The notes under the pieces are model-generated. The model made no database searches and was not told the origin of the DNA. It saw nothing but the letters and a program-made list of their open reading frames with translations. From positions 1 to 64,000 of the forward strand of contig NZ_JARWNW010000236.1 in NCBI RefSeq assembly GCF_029868325.1: a stretch of 64,000 nucleotides of DNA, read 5' to 3'. Of this stretch, positions 56,162 through 64,000 are shown in pieces (position 1 is the stretch's first letter; each line of letters starts with the position of its first letter). This DNA is from Nocardia carnea. GTDB lineage: Bacteria > Actinomycetota > Actinomycetes > Mycobacteriales > Mycobacteriaceae. The position numbers and the translations under genes were made by a program.

Positions 56162-56956
56162 GTGGATATGCAGAAGTACGGGCCATGGGCCGTTATCGCG
56201 GGCGGCTCCGAAGGCGTCGGTGCCGAATTCGCGGTCCAGCTCGCCGAGCAGGGGATGAACCTGGTGCTGCTGGCCCGTAAACCGGAACCGTTGGAGGCGA
56301 CCGCCGAAGCCTGCCGTGCGCATGGCGCCGAGGTTCGTACCCTATCGGTCGACCTGTGCGCCGCGGATGCTTTCGACCGTATCCGGGAGGCCACCGACGA
56401 TCTCGTCGTCGGCTTGTTCATCTACAACGCGGGCGCCAACACCTACGGTCACGAATTCGTGACCGGCGATCTCGAACGCTTCCAGGCTGTTATCGATCTG
56501 AACATCACCGCACAGCTGAAACTGGTGCAGCATTTCGGTGCGCCCATGAAGGAACGACGCCGCGGCGGAATCCTGCTGGTGGGTTCGCTCAGCGGCTATC
56601 TGGGATCGGCCCAGATCAGTGTGTACTCGGCGGTCAAATCGTTCGGCCGCATCTTCGCCGAGGGGCTGTGGCTCGAGATGAAGGATTACGACGTCGATGT
56701 CCTGGAACTGGTGCTGGGACTCACCCGCACGCCGGCCATGGACCGGGCGGGGCTGAAAATGGACCGGCCCGGCCTCCTGGTCTCCGAACCTCGCGATGTC
56801 GCCGCACAGGGCCTGGCGAATCTGGCCAACGGCCCCGTCGTCGTGGTGAAGCAGTTCGAACCGGTCGCCGAGAAGAACAGCGGGCACAACCGGGCCGAGC
56901 TGCTGCTGGAGGCGCGGGCCTCGGCGAAGAAGCTGCTTCCGCCGCCGACCGAATGA
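56162..56956 (+). CDS. Short-chain dehydrogenase
   Basis: A 264-residue SDR with glycine motif AGGSEGVGAEFA, NAGANTYG, catalytic Ser in LVGSLSG and Y-x3-K in YSAVKSF. The C-terminal part (LLVSEPRDVA, then a Lys/Ala-rich tail) resembles the 17-beta-HSD12/KAR-type or acyl-ketone reductase SDRs. GAGGAG lies eight bases before the GTG at 56162; ATG at 56168 is the alternative. It precedes another SDR by 55 bases, probably one operon. Confidence 0.88.
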   Translation: MDMQKYGPWAVIAGGSEGVGAEFAVQLAEQGMNLVLLARKPEPLEATAEACRAHGAEVRTLSVDLCAADAFDRIREATDDLVVGLFIYNAGANTYGHEFVTGDLERFQAVIDLNITAQLKLVQHFGAPMKERRRGGILLVGSLSGYLGSAQISVYSAVKSFGRIFAEGLWLEMKDYDVDVLELVLGLTRTPAMDRAGLKMDRPGLLVSEPRDVAAQGLANLANGPVVVVKQFEPVAEKNSGHNRAELLLEARASAKKLLPPPTE

Positions 56957-57011
56957 CATTGGTACCGACGTTGTTCGGGCGAATTGTGGAACCGGGACGG
57001 AAGGAGCACAG

Positions 57012-57755
57012 GTGAGACTCGACGGAAAAGTCGCGATAGTCACCGGAGGAGCCGGTGGGATCGGCCGCGGAATCGTCCGGGCTTTCGCCGGCGAAGGAGC
57101 ATCGATCGTCTTCGCCGATATCGACGGCGCGGCGGGGCGTGCGCTCGAGCAGGAACTCGACGGCCAGGGGAAGTACGTCGACATCGATATCGCGCAGGAG
57201 GGCAGTGCCGAGAAGATCTGTGCGGCCGCGATCGAAACCTTCGGTGCACTGCATATTCTCGTCAACAACGCACACGCCTCGCGCCAGGCCCGGCTCGTCG
57301 AGACAACTCAGGAGATGTTCGACCTCTCGTTCGGCACCGGGTTCTATCCGACGGTGCGGCTGATGCAAGCCGCATACCCCCATCTGCGGGCGACAGCGGG
57401 CTCGGTGATCAACTTCGCCTCGGGCGCCGGTATCGAGGGGCAGGCCACACAGGCCTCCTATGCCGCGGCCAAGGAAGCGATCCGCGCGGTCAGCCGGGTG
57501 GCAGCCAACGAATGGGCCGCCGACAACATCAACGTGAACGTGATCTCGCCGCTGGCACTCACCGAAGGGGTCAGCGCGTATATCGAGGCGAATCCGGGTG
57601 TCGAGGAAGCCATGCTCAGACGTGTCCCCCTGGGCCGTTTCGGCGATCCGCAACAGGATATCGGGCGGGTCGCGGTATTTCTGGCGAGCGCGGACGCCGA
57701 CTACATGACCGGTCAGACGCTGATGGTCGACGGCGGAACGCAGAAGCTCCGGTAG
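57012..57755 (+). CDS. Short-chain dehydrogenase, copy B of a paralogous pair
   Basis: A 247-residue SDR, same length as the product of 45303-46046 and sharing long near-identical stretches (GKVAIVTGGAGGIGRGIVRAF, NNAHASRQA, LSFGTGFYPT, NFASGAGIEGQ, ISPLALTEGV). Catalytic Ser, Tyr (YAAAKEA) and Lys are present, with His in place of Gly in NNAG. AAGGAG precedes the start. Decayed gene fragments follow. Confidence 0.9.
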   Translation: MRLDGKVAIVTGGAGGIGRGIVRAFAGEGASIVFADIDGAAGRALEQELDGQGKYVDIDIAQEGSAEKICAAAIETFGALHILVNNAHASRQARLVETTQEMFDLSFGTGFYPTVRLMQAAYPHLRATAGSVINFASGAGIEGQATQASYAAAKEAIRAVSRVAANEWAADNINVNVISPLALTEGVSAYIEANPGVEEAMLRRVPLGRFGDPQQDIGRVAVFLASADADYMTGQTLMVDGGTQKLR

Positions 57756-57957
57756 CCGTCTGCGGTAAACGCTCGCGGTTCCACCGGCCGCCGGCGAGCC
57801 CGTCGGCAACCGCAGCCGCGGCGGGGTCGGTGGGGAAGCACCATCGCCGCGGCATTGCGGACACGGTTACGTAGGCAGGCCGATCGGCTGCGCCTCGGTG
57901 GTGGTGGTCTTCCGCCGGCCGCTGCTCACCCGCGGACAACACTTTCCGGTGAAAATG

Positions 57958-58062
57958 CCTGCCGCGCAGAGATTGTAGTGCCACCGCATCGAAGCCCACC
58001 TCGATCGCGTACTGCGTTGCGCGGGCATGGTCGTCGACGATCCGCAGGATATCGGCTTCGGA
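57958..58062 (-). pseudogene. Possible remnant of a flavin TIM-barrel oxidoreductase
   Basis: The minus frame gives SEADILRIVDDHARATQYAI then EVGFDAVALQ, which resembles the Old Yellow Enzyme segment before HGYL (aDI..v...fa.AA..A...GFD.VE). No sensible coding sequence continues on either side, suggesting a fragment left by deletion. Confidence 0.3.
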
Positions 58063-58096
58063 GGTGGCGCGATCCAAGCTCAGCGCCAGTAGATGC

Positions 58097-58222
58097 GACC
58101 TGGCGGACTGGGTGCTTTTCATGTTGTCCGATGCCGCGCGGTTCCTATGCGGGAGCGTGGTGTTCGTCGACGGCGGCAGCGATGCCTACTTCCGGGCCGA
58201 CGACTGGCCCCGCGCTGTGCCG
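58097..58222 (+). pseudogene. C-terminal remnant of an HsdA-like SDR
   Basis: The frame reads DLADWVLFMLSDAARFLCGS, VVFVDGGSDAYFRADDWPRA. This matches the C-terminus of the intact 3-alpha-HSD-like protein at 46354-47160 (LIAYLLGPESTFLVGSVLFADGG...AKDWP). The catalytic two-thirds are absent and no start or ribosome site is present. It follows SDR copy B, as the intact gene neighbours SDR copy A. Confidence 0.65.
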
Positions 58223-58360
58223 CTCCGGCGTCTCCCTGCCTGCTTGCGGCGTTTCCGCGGCTCCGGCGCCGCCTGACGCTCGACGAATTCCACGACGGGA
58301 AGCTGCACGTCGTCGAGGGCGCGCCGGGGTCGCCCGAGCCAGGGGGCGCAGGGTGCGATA

Positions 58361-58443
58361 TAGAACGGCGTTCTAGATTTGCTGTTCGACAACCATTGAC
58401 ATCTGCCGGTCGCGGGATAGTGTTCTTGTAAGAATTAGAACAC
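58361..58443 (+). promoter_or_regulatory. Promoter with two AGAAC/GTTCT palindromes
   Basis: TAGAAC-GGC-GTTCTA (58361-58375) and GTGTTCT-N10-AGAACAC (58420-58443) share the AGAAC/GTTCT half-site; the second encloses TTCTT-GT-AAGAA. Between them lies TTGACA (58396-58401) and a -10-like TAGTGT (58418-58423) 16 bases on. This arrangement suits dual-site repression of the operon starting at 58478. Confidence 0.6.
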
Positions 58444-58477
58444 CGTTTCAACAAGGAATCCTCGACCGGGAGTGTCC

Positions 58478-59716
58478 ATGGTGACAACAGAAACGCCCTA
58501 TATCCTGATCTCCGCAGACAGTCATGCCGGTGCCGATCACGCCACCTACCGCTCGTATCTCGAAGCGAAGTGGCAGGGCCAATTCGACGAGTGGCGTGGC
58601 GGGTACAAGAACCCCTACCGCGACCTGGTCGACGATGGCCGAACCCGCAACTGGGACAGCGAACGTCGTCTGCGGGAGACTCAGGGGGATGGAACCGTCG
58701 GTGAAGTGCTGTTCCCGAACACGGTGCCGCCCTTCTTCCCCAGTGCCGCCGTACTGGCGGGCCCTCCGCGTGCCGAGGACTTCGAGAAGCGCCTCGCCGG
58801 GATCCGGGCCCACAATCGCTGGTTGAAGGATTTCTGCGCCGACGCCCCGGCTCAGCGTGCAGGGGTCGGACAGGTTTTCCTCAACGACGTCGACGAAGCG
58901 ATCGCCGATGTGAAGTGGATCAAGGACAACGGGCTGCGCGGCGGGATCCTGCTCCCGAACCTGGCGCCGGACGTCAAATGGGTCAAACCGCTGTACGATC
59001 CGATCTATGACAGGCTCTGGGCGGTCTGTGAGGAGCTCGGGGTTCCGGTCAACAGCCATGCGGGAAGCGGGCTTCCGGATTACGGCCGGTACAAGACCTC
59101 ATCCCTGCTCTATATCAACGAGGTGGGCTTCTACTCGATGCGCCCGCTGGTTCAGATGATCCTGTCGGGCGTCTTCGAACGGTTCCCCAAGCTGAAGTTC
59201 GTCGTATCCGAGCAGGGGTGCGCGTGGGCACCGGATCTGATGCGCCGGCTGGACACCGTGGATCTACGCGTCAAGCGCACCGGGCGGATCGGCGAGCTGT
59301 TCTACAGCGAAGACGAGCAATTGCCGCTGCGTCCCAGCGAGTACTTCCGGCGCAACGTGTGGGTCGGCGCGACAATGCCGTCGGCCGAGGATATGGCGGC
59401 ACGTGACACGCTCGGTGCGGGCAAGTTCATGTGGGGCAGCGACTACCCGCACAACGAGGGCACCTACCCGTTCACCCGGGAATGCGTCCGCCAGGTGATG
59501 CACGACCTCGACGAGACAGAGCTGCGCAAGCTGTTCGCCGCGAATGCCGCCGAGCTGTACGACTTCGATCTCGATGCGTTGGCACCACTGGCTGCGAAGT
59601 ACGGGCCCACGCCGTCGGAGGTGGCCCGGCCACTCGACACGTTGCCGGAAAACCCCAACGATGTGCTGTTGCGCGAGACGTTCGCGAAGGAACTCGCGGT
59701 GGAGCTGGGGGCGTGA
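58478..59716 (+). CDS. Amidohydrolase-2 family protein (PF04909)
   Basis: A 412-residue TIM-barrel metal-dependent enzyme. ISADSHAG at the N-terminus replaces the D-x-H motif, with later VNSHAGSG, the SEQGCAWAP strand and WGSDYPHNEGT, the metal-binding aspartate region. Members of this branch are decarboxylases/hydrolases in aromatic or cyclic-compound degradation. ATG at 58478 follows GGGAG; GTG at 58472 is possible. First gene of a four-gene coupled operon; its stop overlaps the SDR start by four bases. Confidence 0.9.
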   Translation: MVTTETPYILISADSHAGADHATYRSYLEAKWQGQFDEWRGGYKNPYRDLVDDGRTRNWDSERRLRETQGDGTVGEVLFPNTVPPFFPSAAVLAGPPRAEDFEKRLAGIRAHNRWLKDFCADAPAQRAGVGQVFLNDVDEAIADVKWIKDNGLRGGILLPNLAPDVKWVKPLYDPIYDRLWAVCEELGVPVNSHAGSGLPDYGRYKTSSLLYINEVGFYSMRPLVQMILSGVFERFPKLKFVVSEQGCAWAPDLMRRLDTVDLRVKRTGRIGELFYSEDEQLPLRPSEYFRRNVWVGATMPSAEDMAARDTLGAGKFMWGSDYPHNEGTYPFTRECVRQVMHDLDETELRKLFAANAAELYDFDLDALAPLAAKYGPTPSEVARPLDTLPENPNDVLLRETFAKELAVELGA

Positions 59717-60573
59717 CAGGTCGCCTGCGTGGGCGCCGGGCGATCGTCACCGGCGCCAGCCGTGGCATCGGAGCGGGTATCGCGCAGCGGCTGGCGGCGG
59801 AAGGCGCGGCAGTCGCGATCGTGGCTCGCACCCTCGACGACGGCGATTCCGCGCTGGGCGGATCCCTGCGGAAGACCGCCGAACTCATTGCCGGTGCCGG
59901 CGGCCGGGTCGCCACAGTCCGAGCGAGGCTGGAGGACCCGGAATCCCGTGCGCGCATCGTTCCGGAGGCCGAACGCGCGCTGGGCGGGCCGATCGACATC
60001 CTCGTCAACAATGCCGCGGCCGCGATCTTCCAGCCGCTGCGGGACTATCCGGCCAGGCGTGCGCGCCTGACCTTCGAGGTGAACGTGCACGCGCCGTTGG
60101 ACCTCGCGCAGCGGGTGATCCCCGGGATGCGGGAGCGCGGCGAGGGCTGGATCGTCAACATCACCAGTAGCACGGCCCGTATCCGCCCGGTCGAACCGCC
60201 GCCCGCGGGAGGCGCCGATCTGGACGCGGAGATTCACGGCACCTCGCTCTACGGTGCGAGTAAGGCGGCGCAGGATCGCCTCACCGCAGGCCTGGCCGCG
60301 GAGTTGAACGACACGGGTATCCGAGTGAATGCGGTCCGCCCCCGCTCGGCGGTTGCGACCGACGGCGCGCTGTCGGTGGCGTCGAACATGGTCGGTTCCG
60401 AATGGTTTGTGCCCGAGTCACTCGAGGAAATGGTCGAGGCCGTGCTGTGGCAGTGCGATTGTGGCCCGGGCTACACCGGCAATGTCGAAGCGAGTCTGGA
60501 CATCCTCGAGCGTGAACGCATCACGGCCCGTGACCTGAACAGCGGGCCGATCCGGAAGGAGCCGACCGTATGA
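59713..60573 (+). CDS. Short-chain dehydrogenase
   Basis: A 286-residue SDR with TGASRGIGAGIAQRL, VNNAAAA, catalytic Ser in NITSSTARI and Y-x3-K in YGASKAAQ. An insert after the serine strand (VEPPPAGGADLDAEIHG) is unusual, and the C-terminus lacks the common VDGG, reading NVEASLDILER. GTG at 59713 overlaps the amidohydrolase stop (GTGA), and the stop overlaps the next start (ATGA). It may oxidise or reduce a hydroxyacyl intermediate between the two amidohydrolase steps. Confidence 0.88.
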   Translation: MTGRLRGRRAIVTGASRGIGAGIAQRLAAEGAAVAIVARTLDDGDSALGGSLRKTAELIAGAGGRVATVRARLEDPESRARIVPEAERALGGPIDILVNNAAAAIFQPLRDYPARRARLTFEVNVHAPLDLAQRVIPGMRERGEGWIVNITSSTARIRPVEPPPAGGADLDAEIHGTSLYGASKAAQDRLTAGLAAELNDTGIRVNAVRPRSAVATDGALSVASNMVGSEWFVPESLEEMVEAVLWQCDCGPGYTGNVEASLDILERERITARDLNSGPIRKEPTV

Positions 60574-61436
60574 CCCCGTACAACGGGATCCCCATCATCG
60601 ACACGCATATCGGATTCCGCGAGTCGGGCGCCGATGAGTACGCCTTCATCAAGCGTCAGACGAAGGACCGCGAGAGCCGTGACGAGTTCAGTATGCCCGC
60701 CCAGTACATGTTCAAGGGCGTACCCGACGACCTCGACACCGGCGATCCGATCTCGGTGACGCTGCGCGAGATGGACAAGCACGGTATCGAGATAGGCATG
60801 GTCAGCATGGCCAAGGAATCGGGACAGCGGGCGGTCCGCCTCTTCCCGGACCGGTTCGTACCGCAGGGGTCCGCAGTCGACCCCAACGACATCATGGGCA
60901 CGCTGAATCGGATGACCCGGGAATACGAGGAGTTCGGGATCGTCTCGGTGAGTTCCTTCGCCGCGGGCACATTCCCGCAAGTTGCGCTCAACGCCCCGCA
61001 GATGTACCCGATCTATGCCAAATGCGTCGAACTGGAAATTCCGATCTTCGCCTGTGCGGGGATCGCCGGCCCGCGGGTCAAGTCCGCGGTGCAGCACGTC
61101 GAATTGATCGACGATGTGATGTTCGATTTTCCGGATCTGGTCTTCGTCACGCGGCACGGTTGCGAGCCGTGGGAGGACCTGGCGGTGAAACTGATGCTGA
61201 AGTGGCCGAACCTCTACTATTCGACGTCCGCGTTCGCGCCCAAGCACTACCCGAAGGCCATCGTCGACTACGCCAACACCCGCGGCGCCCACAAGATCAT
61301 CTACGCCGGGTATTTCCCGGCCGGACTGACGTTGGACCGGATCTTCGGCGATATGCCGCAGGTGGGTTTCGATGCCGGTGTCTGGCCCAAGTTCCTGCAC
61401 GAGAACGCCCGTAAGGTGCTGAAGCTGAAAGGTTGA
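60570..61436 (+). CDS. Amidohydrolase-2 family protein, second and shorter type
   Basis: A 288-residue amidohydrolase with IIDTHIGF (D-x-H), FVTRHGCEPWEDLA and a C-terminal half in which the usual WGSDYP is replaced by IYAGYFPAGLT, so the metal aspartate may be missing. It resembles the ACMSD-like 'predicted metal-dependent hydrolase' group. ATG overlaps the SDR stop by four bases; the next gene starts four bases after the stop. Only distantly similar to the first amidohydrolase of the same operon. Confidence 0.87.
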   Translation: MTPYNGIPIIDTHIGFRESGADEYAFIKRQTKDRESRDEFSMPAQYMFKGVPDDLDTGDPISVTLREMDKHGIEIGMVSMAKESGQRAVRLFPDRFVPQGSAVDPNDIMGTLNRMTREYEEFGIVSVSSFAAGTFPQVALNAPQMYPIYAKCVELEIPIFACAGIAGPRVKSAVQHVELIDDVMFDFPDLVFVTRHGCEPWEDLAVKLMLKWPNLYYSTSAFAPKHYPKAIVDYANTRGAHKIIYAGYFPAGLTLDRIFGDMPQVGFDAGVWPKFLHENARKVLKLKG

Positions 61437-61440
61437 TGGT

Positions 61441-63642
61441 ATGCCGATCGGTATCGGAGCCGACCACGACGCGCTCGCAGACTCGCTCGCGCGCTTCGCG
61501 GCGCGGACCACACCTGTCCATCGGACCCGGCTGCAGTTCGCCCGACTCGCGCAGGGCGAGCGGCCTGACCACTGGAACCAGTTGGTGGCCATGGGTATTC
61601 CGTCACTGCACCTCGCCGAGGAGTTCGGCGGTTCCGGCGCGGGCGTGCTGGAGCTCGCGGTAGCGCTGGAGCAGTCGGGACACGGCCTCGTTCCGGGCCC
61701 GCTGCTGCCGACGGTCACCGCGAGCGCCGTGGTCCAGGCGCACGGCAGCAATGCCGCACGCAAGGAGTGGCTGCCGCGCTTCGCCGAAGGCGCCACCGGC
61801 GCATGCGGGCTGGAACCCGGAACTGTCACGCTCGAAGGGGACGGCGACGAGATCACCGTCTCCGGGACCACGGTCCCGATCCTGGGTGCGGTCGGCGCGG
61901 ACGTCCTGGTGCTGGCCGGTCGGTGTGAGGCAACGATCGTCTGGTTCGTGGTCTCCGCGGGCCTCGACGGGATCAGCTGCACCGTGGAAGAAGGGGTCGA
62001 TCTCACTCGCGATATCGGGCGGATACAACTGTCGGAGGCCAGGATTCCCGCCGACCACATCCTCGGCGCGCTACCGGACGAGGTCGCATCGCTGGCCGTC
62101 GTCCTGCAGTGCGCCGAGGCTGTGGGTATCGCCCGCTGGGCGCAGGAGACGAGCCTGGCGTACGCGAAGATACGTGAGCAGTTCGGCCGGCCGATCGGGT
62201 CTTTCCAGGCGATCAAGCACAAGTGCGCACAGCTGTTCATCCGGCTCGAGGTGCTGACCAGTTCCGTGTGGGATGCGGCACTGGCCGCGGGCGCCGGCGA
62301 CCCGCAGCAACTGGCACTTGCTGCGGCGCGGGCGGCAACGGTGTGCCGCCGTGAGGCCGTCGATATGGTCCTGGACAGCCTGACGTTGCTGGGCGGTATC
62401 GGCAATACCTGGGAGCATGACATCCACCTGTACTGGCGGCGGGCAGCGAGCCTGCTGGCGCTCGGGGGGTCACCCGAAGAGTGGGCCCGGCGCGCCGGCA
62501 GCCTGGCACTGACCACCCAGCGTCACACCGCTCTCGGTCTGGAGGACCGGCCGGAATTCCGGGCCACGGTATCCGCGACCATCGCCGAGGCGGCCGCGCT
62601 GGATCCGCCGGCGGCGCAGGTGCTGCTCGCCGACCGCGGTCTGGTGGCGCCGCACTATCCCGCACCGTACGGGCTGAGTGCGGATACTGCCGGACAGCTC
62701 ATCGTCGCGGAGGAGTTCGACCGGGCGGGGATGGCCCAGCCCACGACCGTCATCGGTGAGTGGGCGCTGCCGTCGATCCTTCAGTACGGAACCGAGGACC
62801 AGCGGGAACGGCTCGTCGCCCCGACCCTGCGCGGCGAGATCGTGTGGTGCCAGCTGTTCTCCGAGCCCGGTGCCGGCTCCGATCTGGCGTCGCTCACCAC
62901 GTTCGCCACCAAGGTGGCGGGCGGCTGGCGGATCGACGGCCGGAAGGTATGGACCTCCAGCGCGCATGAGGCGCACTGGGGAATCTGCCTGGCCCGCACC
63001 GATCGGGACGTCCCCAAACATCGCGGTATCAGTTTCTTCCTCGTCGATATGAACGCCCCGGGCGTGGAGGTGCGGCCGTTGCGAGAGGCCAACGGTGACA
63101 GCATGTTCAACGAGGTTGCGCTCGACGCCGTGTTCGTGCCCGACGCCGACCTCGTCGGCGCGCCGGGGGAGGGCTGGAAGGTGGCGCGCACGACGCTCGC
63201 CAACGAGCGAGTAGCGATGGGCACCATCCCCGTTGCCGGCAACAACCGTTTCGAACCGGTCGAGGTCGTCCGGACTCTCGACCCCGTCGCCCGGGCAGCG
63301 GCGCTCCCTGCACTCGGACGGATTTCCTCCGGCACCGGTGCTCTCGACGCGCTTGCACGCCGGAGCATCTTCAAGCGGCTGTCGGGCTTCACCCCCGGCG
63401 TCGAGGCCAGTGTGCTCAAGGCCGCATCCGCGCGGCACATCACCGACGCTGCCGCGCAGGTATTCGAGTGGTTCGGTCCCGAGGCGGCCATCGGTAGCCT
63501 CGGCCCCGACGTTGCCGGTGGCGGACAGGCAGCCAAGGCCTACTTGTCGACGCCGTCGCTGTTGATCGGGGGCGGCACACTCGAGGTCCAGCTGAACGTG
63601 ATCGCTGAGCAGATCCTCGGTCTGCCGAGGGAGCAGCGGTGA
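61441..63642 (+). CDS. Fused double acyl-CoA dehydrogenase
   Basis: A 733-residue protein with two acyl-CoA dehydrogenase modules. The first (about 1-350) has LAEEFGGSGAG, REQFGRPIGSFQAIKH and LLGGIGNTWEHDIHLYWRR; the second (about 370-733) has CQLFSEPGAGSDLASL, WTSSAHEAHW and GGGTLEVQLNVIAEQILGLPR. Fused forms such as mycobacterial FadE34 replace the alpha2beta2 dehydrogenases of steroid side-chain oxidation. ATG at 61441, four bases after the previous stop. It should desaturate a bulky cyclic acyl-CoA made by this operon or others. Confidence 0.9.
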   Translation: MPIGIGADHDALADSLARFAARTTPVHRTRLQFARLAQGERPDHWNQLVAMGIPSLHLAEEFGGSGAGVLELAVALEQSGHGLVPGPLLPTVTASAVVQAHGSNAARKEWLPRFAEGATGACGLEPGTVTLEGDGDEITVSGTTVPILGAVGADVLVLAGRCEATIVWFVVSAGLDGISCTVEEGVDLTRDIGRIQLSEARIPADHILGALPDEVASLAVVLQCAEAVGIARWAQETSLAYAKIREQFGRPIGSFQAIKHKCAQLFIRLEVLTSSVWDAALAAGAGDPQQLALAAARAATVCRREAVDMVLDSLTLLGGIGNTWEHDIHLYWRRAASLLALGGSPEEWARRAGSLALTTQRHTALGLEDRPEFRATVSATIAEAAALDPPAAQVLLADRGLVAPHYPAPYGLSADTAGQLIVAEEFDRAGMAQPTTVIGEWALPSILQYGTEDQRERLVAPTLRGEIVWCQLFSEPGAGSDLASLTTFATKVAGGWRIDGRKVWTSSAHEAHWGICLARTDRDVPKHRGISFFLVDMNAPGVEVRPLREANGDSMFNEVALDAVFVPDADLVGAPGEGWKVARTTLANERVAMGTIPVAGNNRFEPVEVVRTLDPVARAAALPALGRISSGTGALDALARRSIFKRLSGFTPGVEASVLKAASARHITDAAAQVFEWFGPEAAIGSLGPDVAGGGQAAKAYLSTPSLLIGGGTLEVQLNVIAEQILGLPREQR

Positions 63643-63729
63643 GCCCGAGGCCGATGGTGGCCGGGATCCACCCGCTGTGAAGTCTGGGTATGGGGCTGCT
63701 CGGTGGGACGCTTCCGGACATGTACGGGT

Positions 63730-64000
63730 GATCTCCCCGCTCAGCCCTTCGCCCCATTCCAGCCACCGCAACCGGTACGGCGGCGTATGGATCATCAGCT
63801 CCATGAACTTTCGGTCGAATTCCGGTATCCGTCTCCGGTGGACCTCGGTGGTGAACGCATGTGCGAGTACCTCGACCGGGTCTGCGTCGGCGGACGCCGT
63901 CCGCAGGATTTCGACGATGAATTCCTCGCTCTGCCGGAACAGCGGCGCGAGTACATCCTCTTTCACCGGGAAATGGCGATGGAAGGTGCGTGGCGAGATC
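63730..64000 (-). pseudogene. TetR-family regulator, 5' end outside window, 3' end apparently disrupted
   Basis: The minus strand reads ISPRTFHRHFPVKEDVLAPL (end of a TetR helix-turn-helix), then VEILRTASAD, RRIPEFDRKFMELMIHTPPY, WLEWGEGLSGEI, a normal TetR core. After 63730 the frame turns into low-complexity residues and stays open across the antisense strand of the dehydrogenase gene with no family-like C-terminus. About 60 residues of a normal 200-residue TetR are missing. It could be a frameshift, a deletion, or a genuinely odd C-terminus. Convergent with the operon at 58478-63642, its possible target. Confidence 0.55.

Larger units (their letters stand above)
57756..58477. other. Gene-remnant region and promoter of the amidohydrolase operon
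   Basis: About 720 bases without an intact gene. It includes the SDR C-terminal remnant (58097-58222), a possible flavin-enzyme remnant on the minus strand (57958-58062), and the palindrome-rich promoter 58361-58443. Confidence 0.5.

Noticed and set aside
60471-62516. 681-codon open frame on the minus strand
   Set aside because: Antisense of the second amidohydrolase and the fused dehydrogenase; Ser/Arg/Ala-rich with no domain resemblance.

Overview
The window is high-GC actinobacterial DNA, most likely from Nocardia or a close relative in the mycolic-acid-bearing actinomycetes. Four things point there: two adjacent MspA-type porin genes laid out like the NfpA/NfpB pair of Nocardia farcinica, an ATP-dependent DNA ligase of the mycobacterial LigB type, several F420-type luciferase-like oxidoreductases together with a mycofactocin-type dehydrogenase, and a haemoglobin N with the mycobacterial active site. 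No rRNA, tRNA or CRISPR array was seen. Most genes are catabolic: ring-cleavage enzymes, acyl-CoA ligases, short-chain dehydrogenases (SDRs), amidohydrolases, a P450 and a Rieske oxygenase. They sit next to TetR/GntR regulators in short, tightly packed operons.

Region 1 (1-12250) starts with the 5' end of an IS5-type transposase and then holds a compact aromatic-catabolic island. A plus-strand operon encodes a meta-cleavage-product hydrolase, a flavin-dependent hydroxylase and an extradiol dioxygenase (close in plan to HsaD, HsaA and HsaC of cholesterol ring degradation) plus a 14-helix MFS transporter. A minus-strand operon encodes an MHS-type importer, a PhnZ-like HD-domain protein and an acyl-CoA ligase. 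Divergent from it are a class II aldolase-fold protein and an amidohydrolase, followed by a GntR/FCD regulator. An unusual 20-bp motif (18 of 20 bases identical) lies upstream of the first gene and again in the divergent promoter region, so the island is probably one regulon.

Region 2 (12353-30366) is mixed: ligB, a secreted LIP-type lipase, a dormancy-like group (Acg-type nitroreductase, two universal stress proteins, a DUF4383 membrane protein), a haem-protein operon (Tat-exported MpaB/Lcp-like protein, truncated haemoglobin N, small exported protein), a thiolase/DUF35 pair, and two apparent pseudoenzymes: a stand-alone EF-G GTPase domain without its P-loop, and a HisN paralogue with altered catalytic positions.

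Region 3 (30700-47200) is a run of CoA-ester and alcohol metabolism genes: a mycofactocin-type SDR with an epimerase, an Old Yellow Enzyme/dienoyl-CoA reductase, a P450 that lacks the ExxR motif, a self-regulated crotonase/acyl-CoA ligase/TetR operon, a FadD17-like ligase with an F420-type oxidoreductase, and an SDR next to a 3-alpha-hydroxysteroid-dehydrogenase-like gene.

Region 4 (47280-64000) has a LysE exporter, an NtaA/DszA-type monooxygenase, a TetR beside a KshA-like Rieske oxygenase and a DapB-like reductase, the porin pair, a thioesterase, a glyoxalase-fold protein, and a second copy of the SDR. That copy is followed by a decayed C-terminus of the hydroxysteroid-dehydrogenase-like gene, so an SDR/hsdA-like block appears to occur twice. 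The window ends with a coupled amidohydrolase-SDR-amidohydrolase-fused acyl-CoA dehydrogenase operon behind a palindrome-rich promoter, and a TetR gene whose 3' end looks disrupted.
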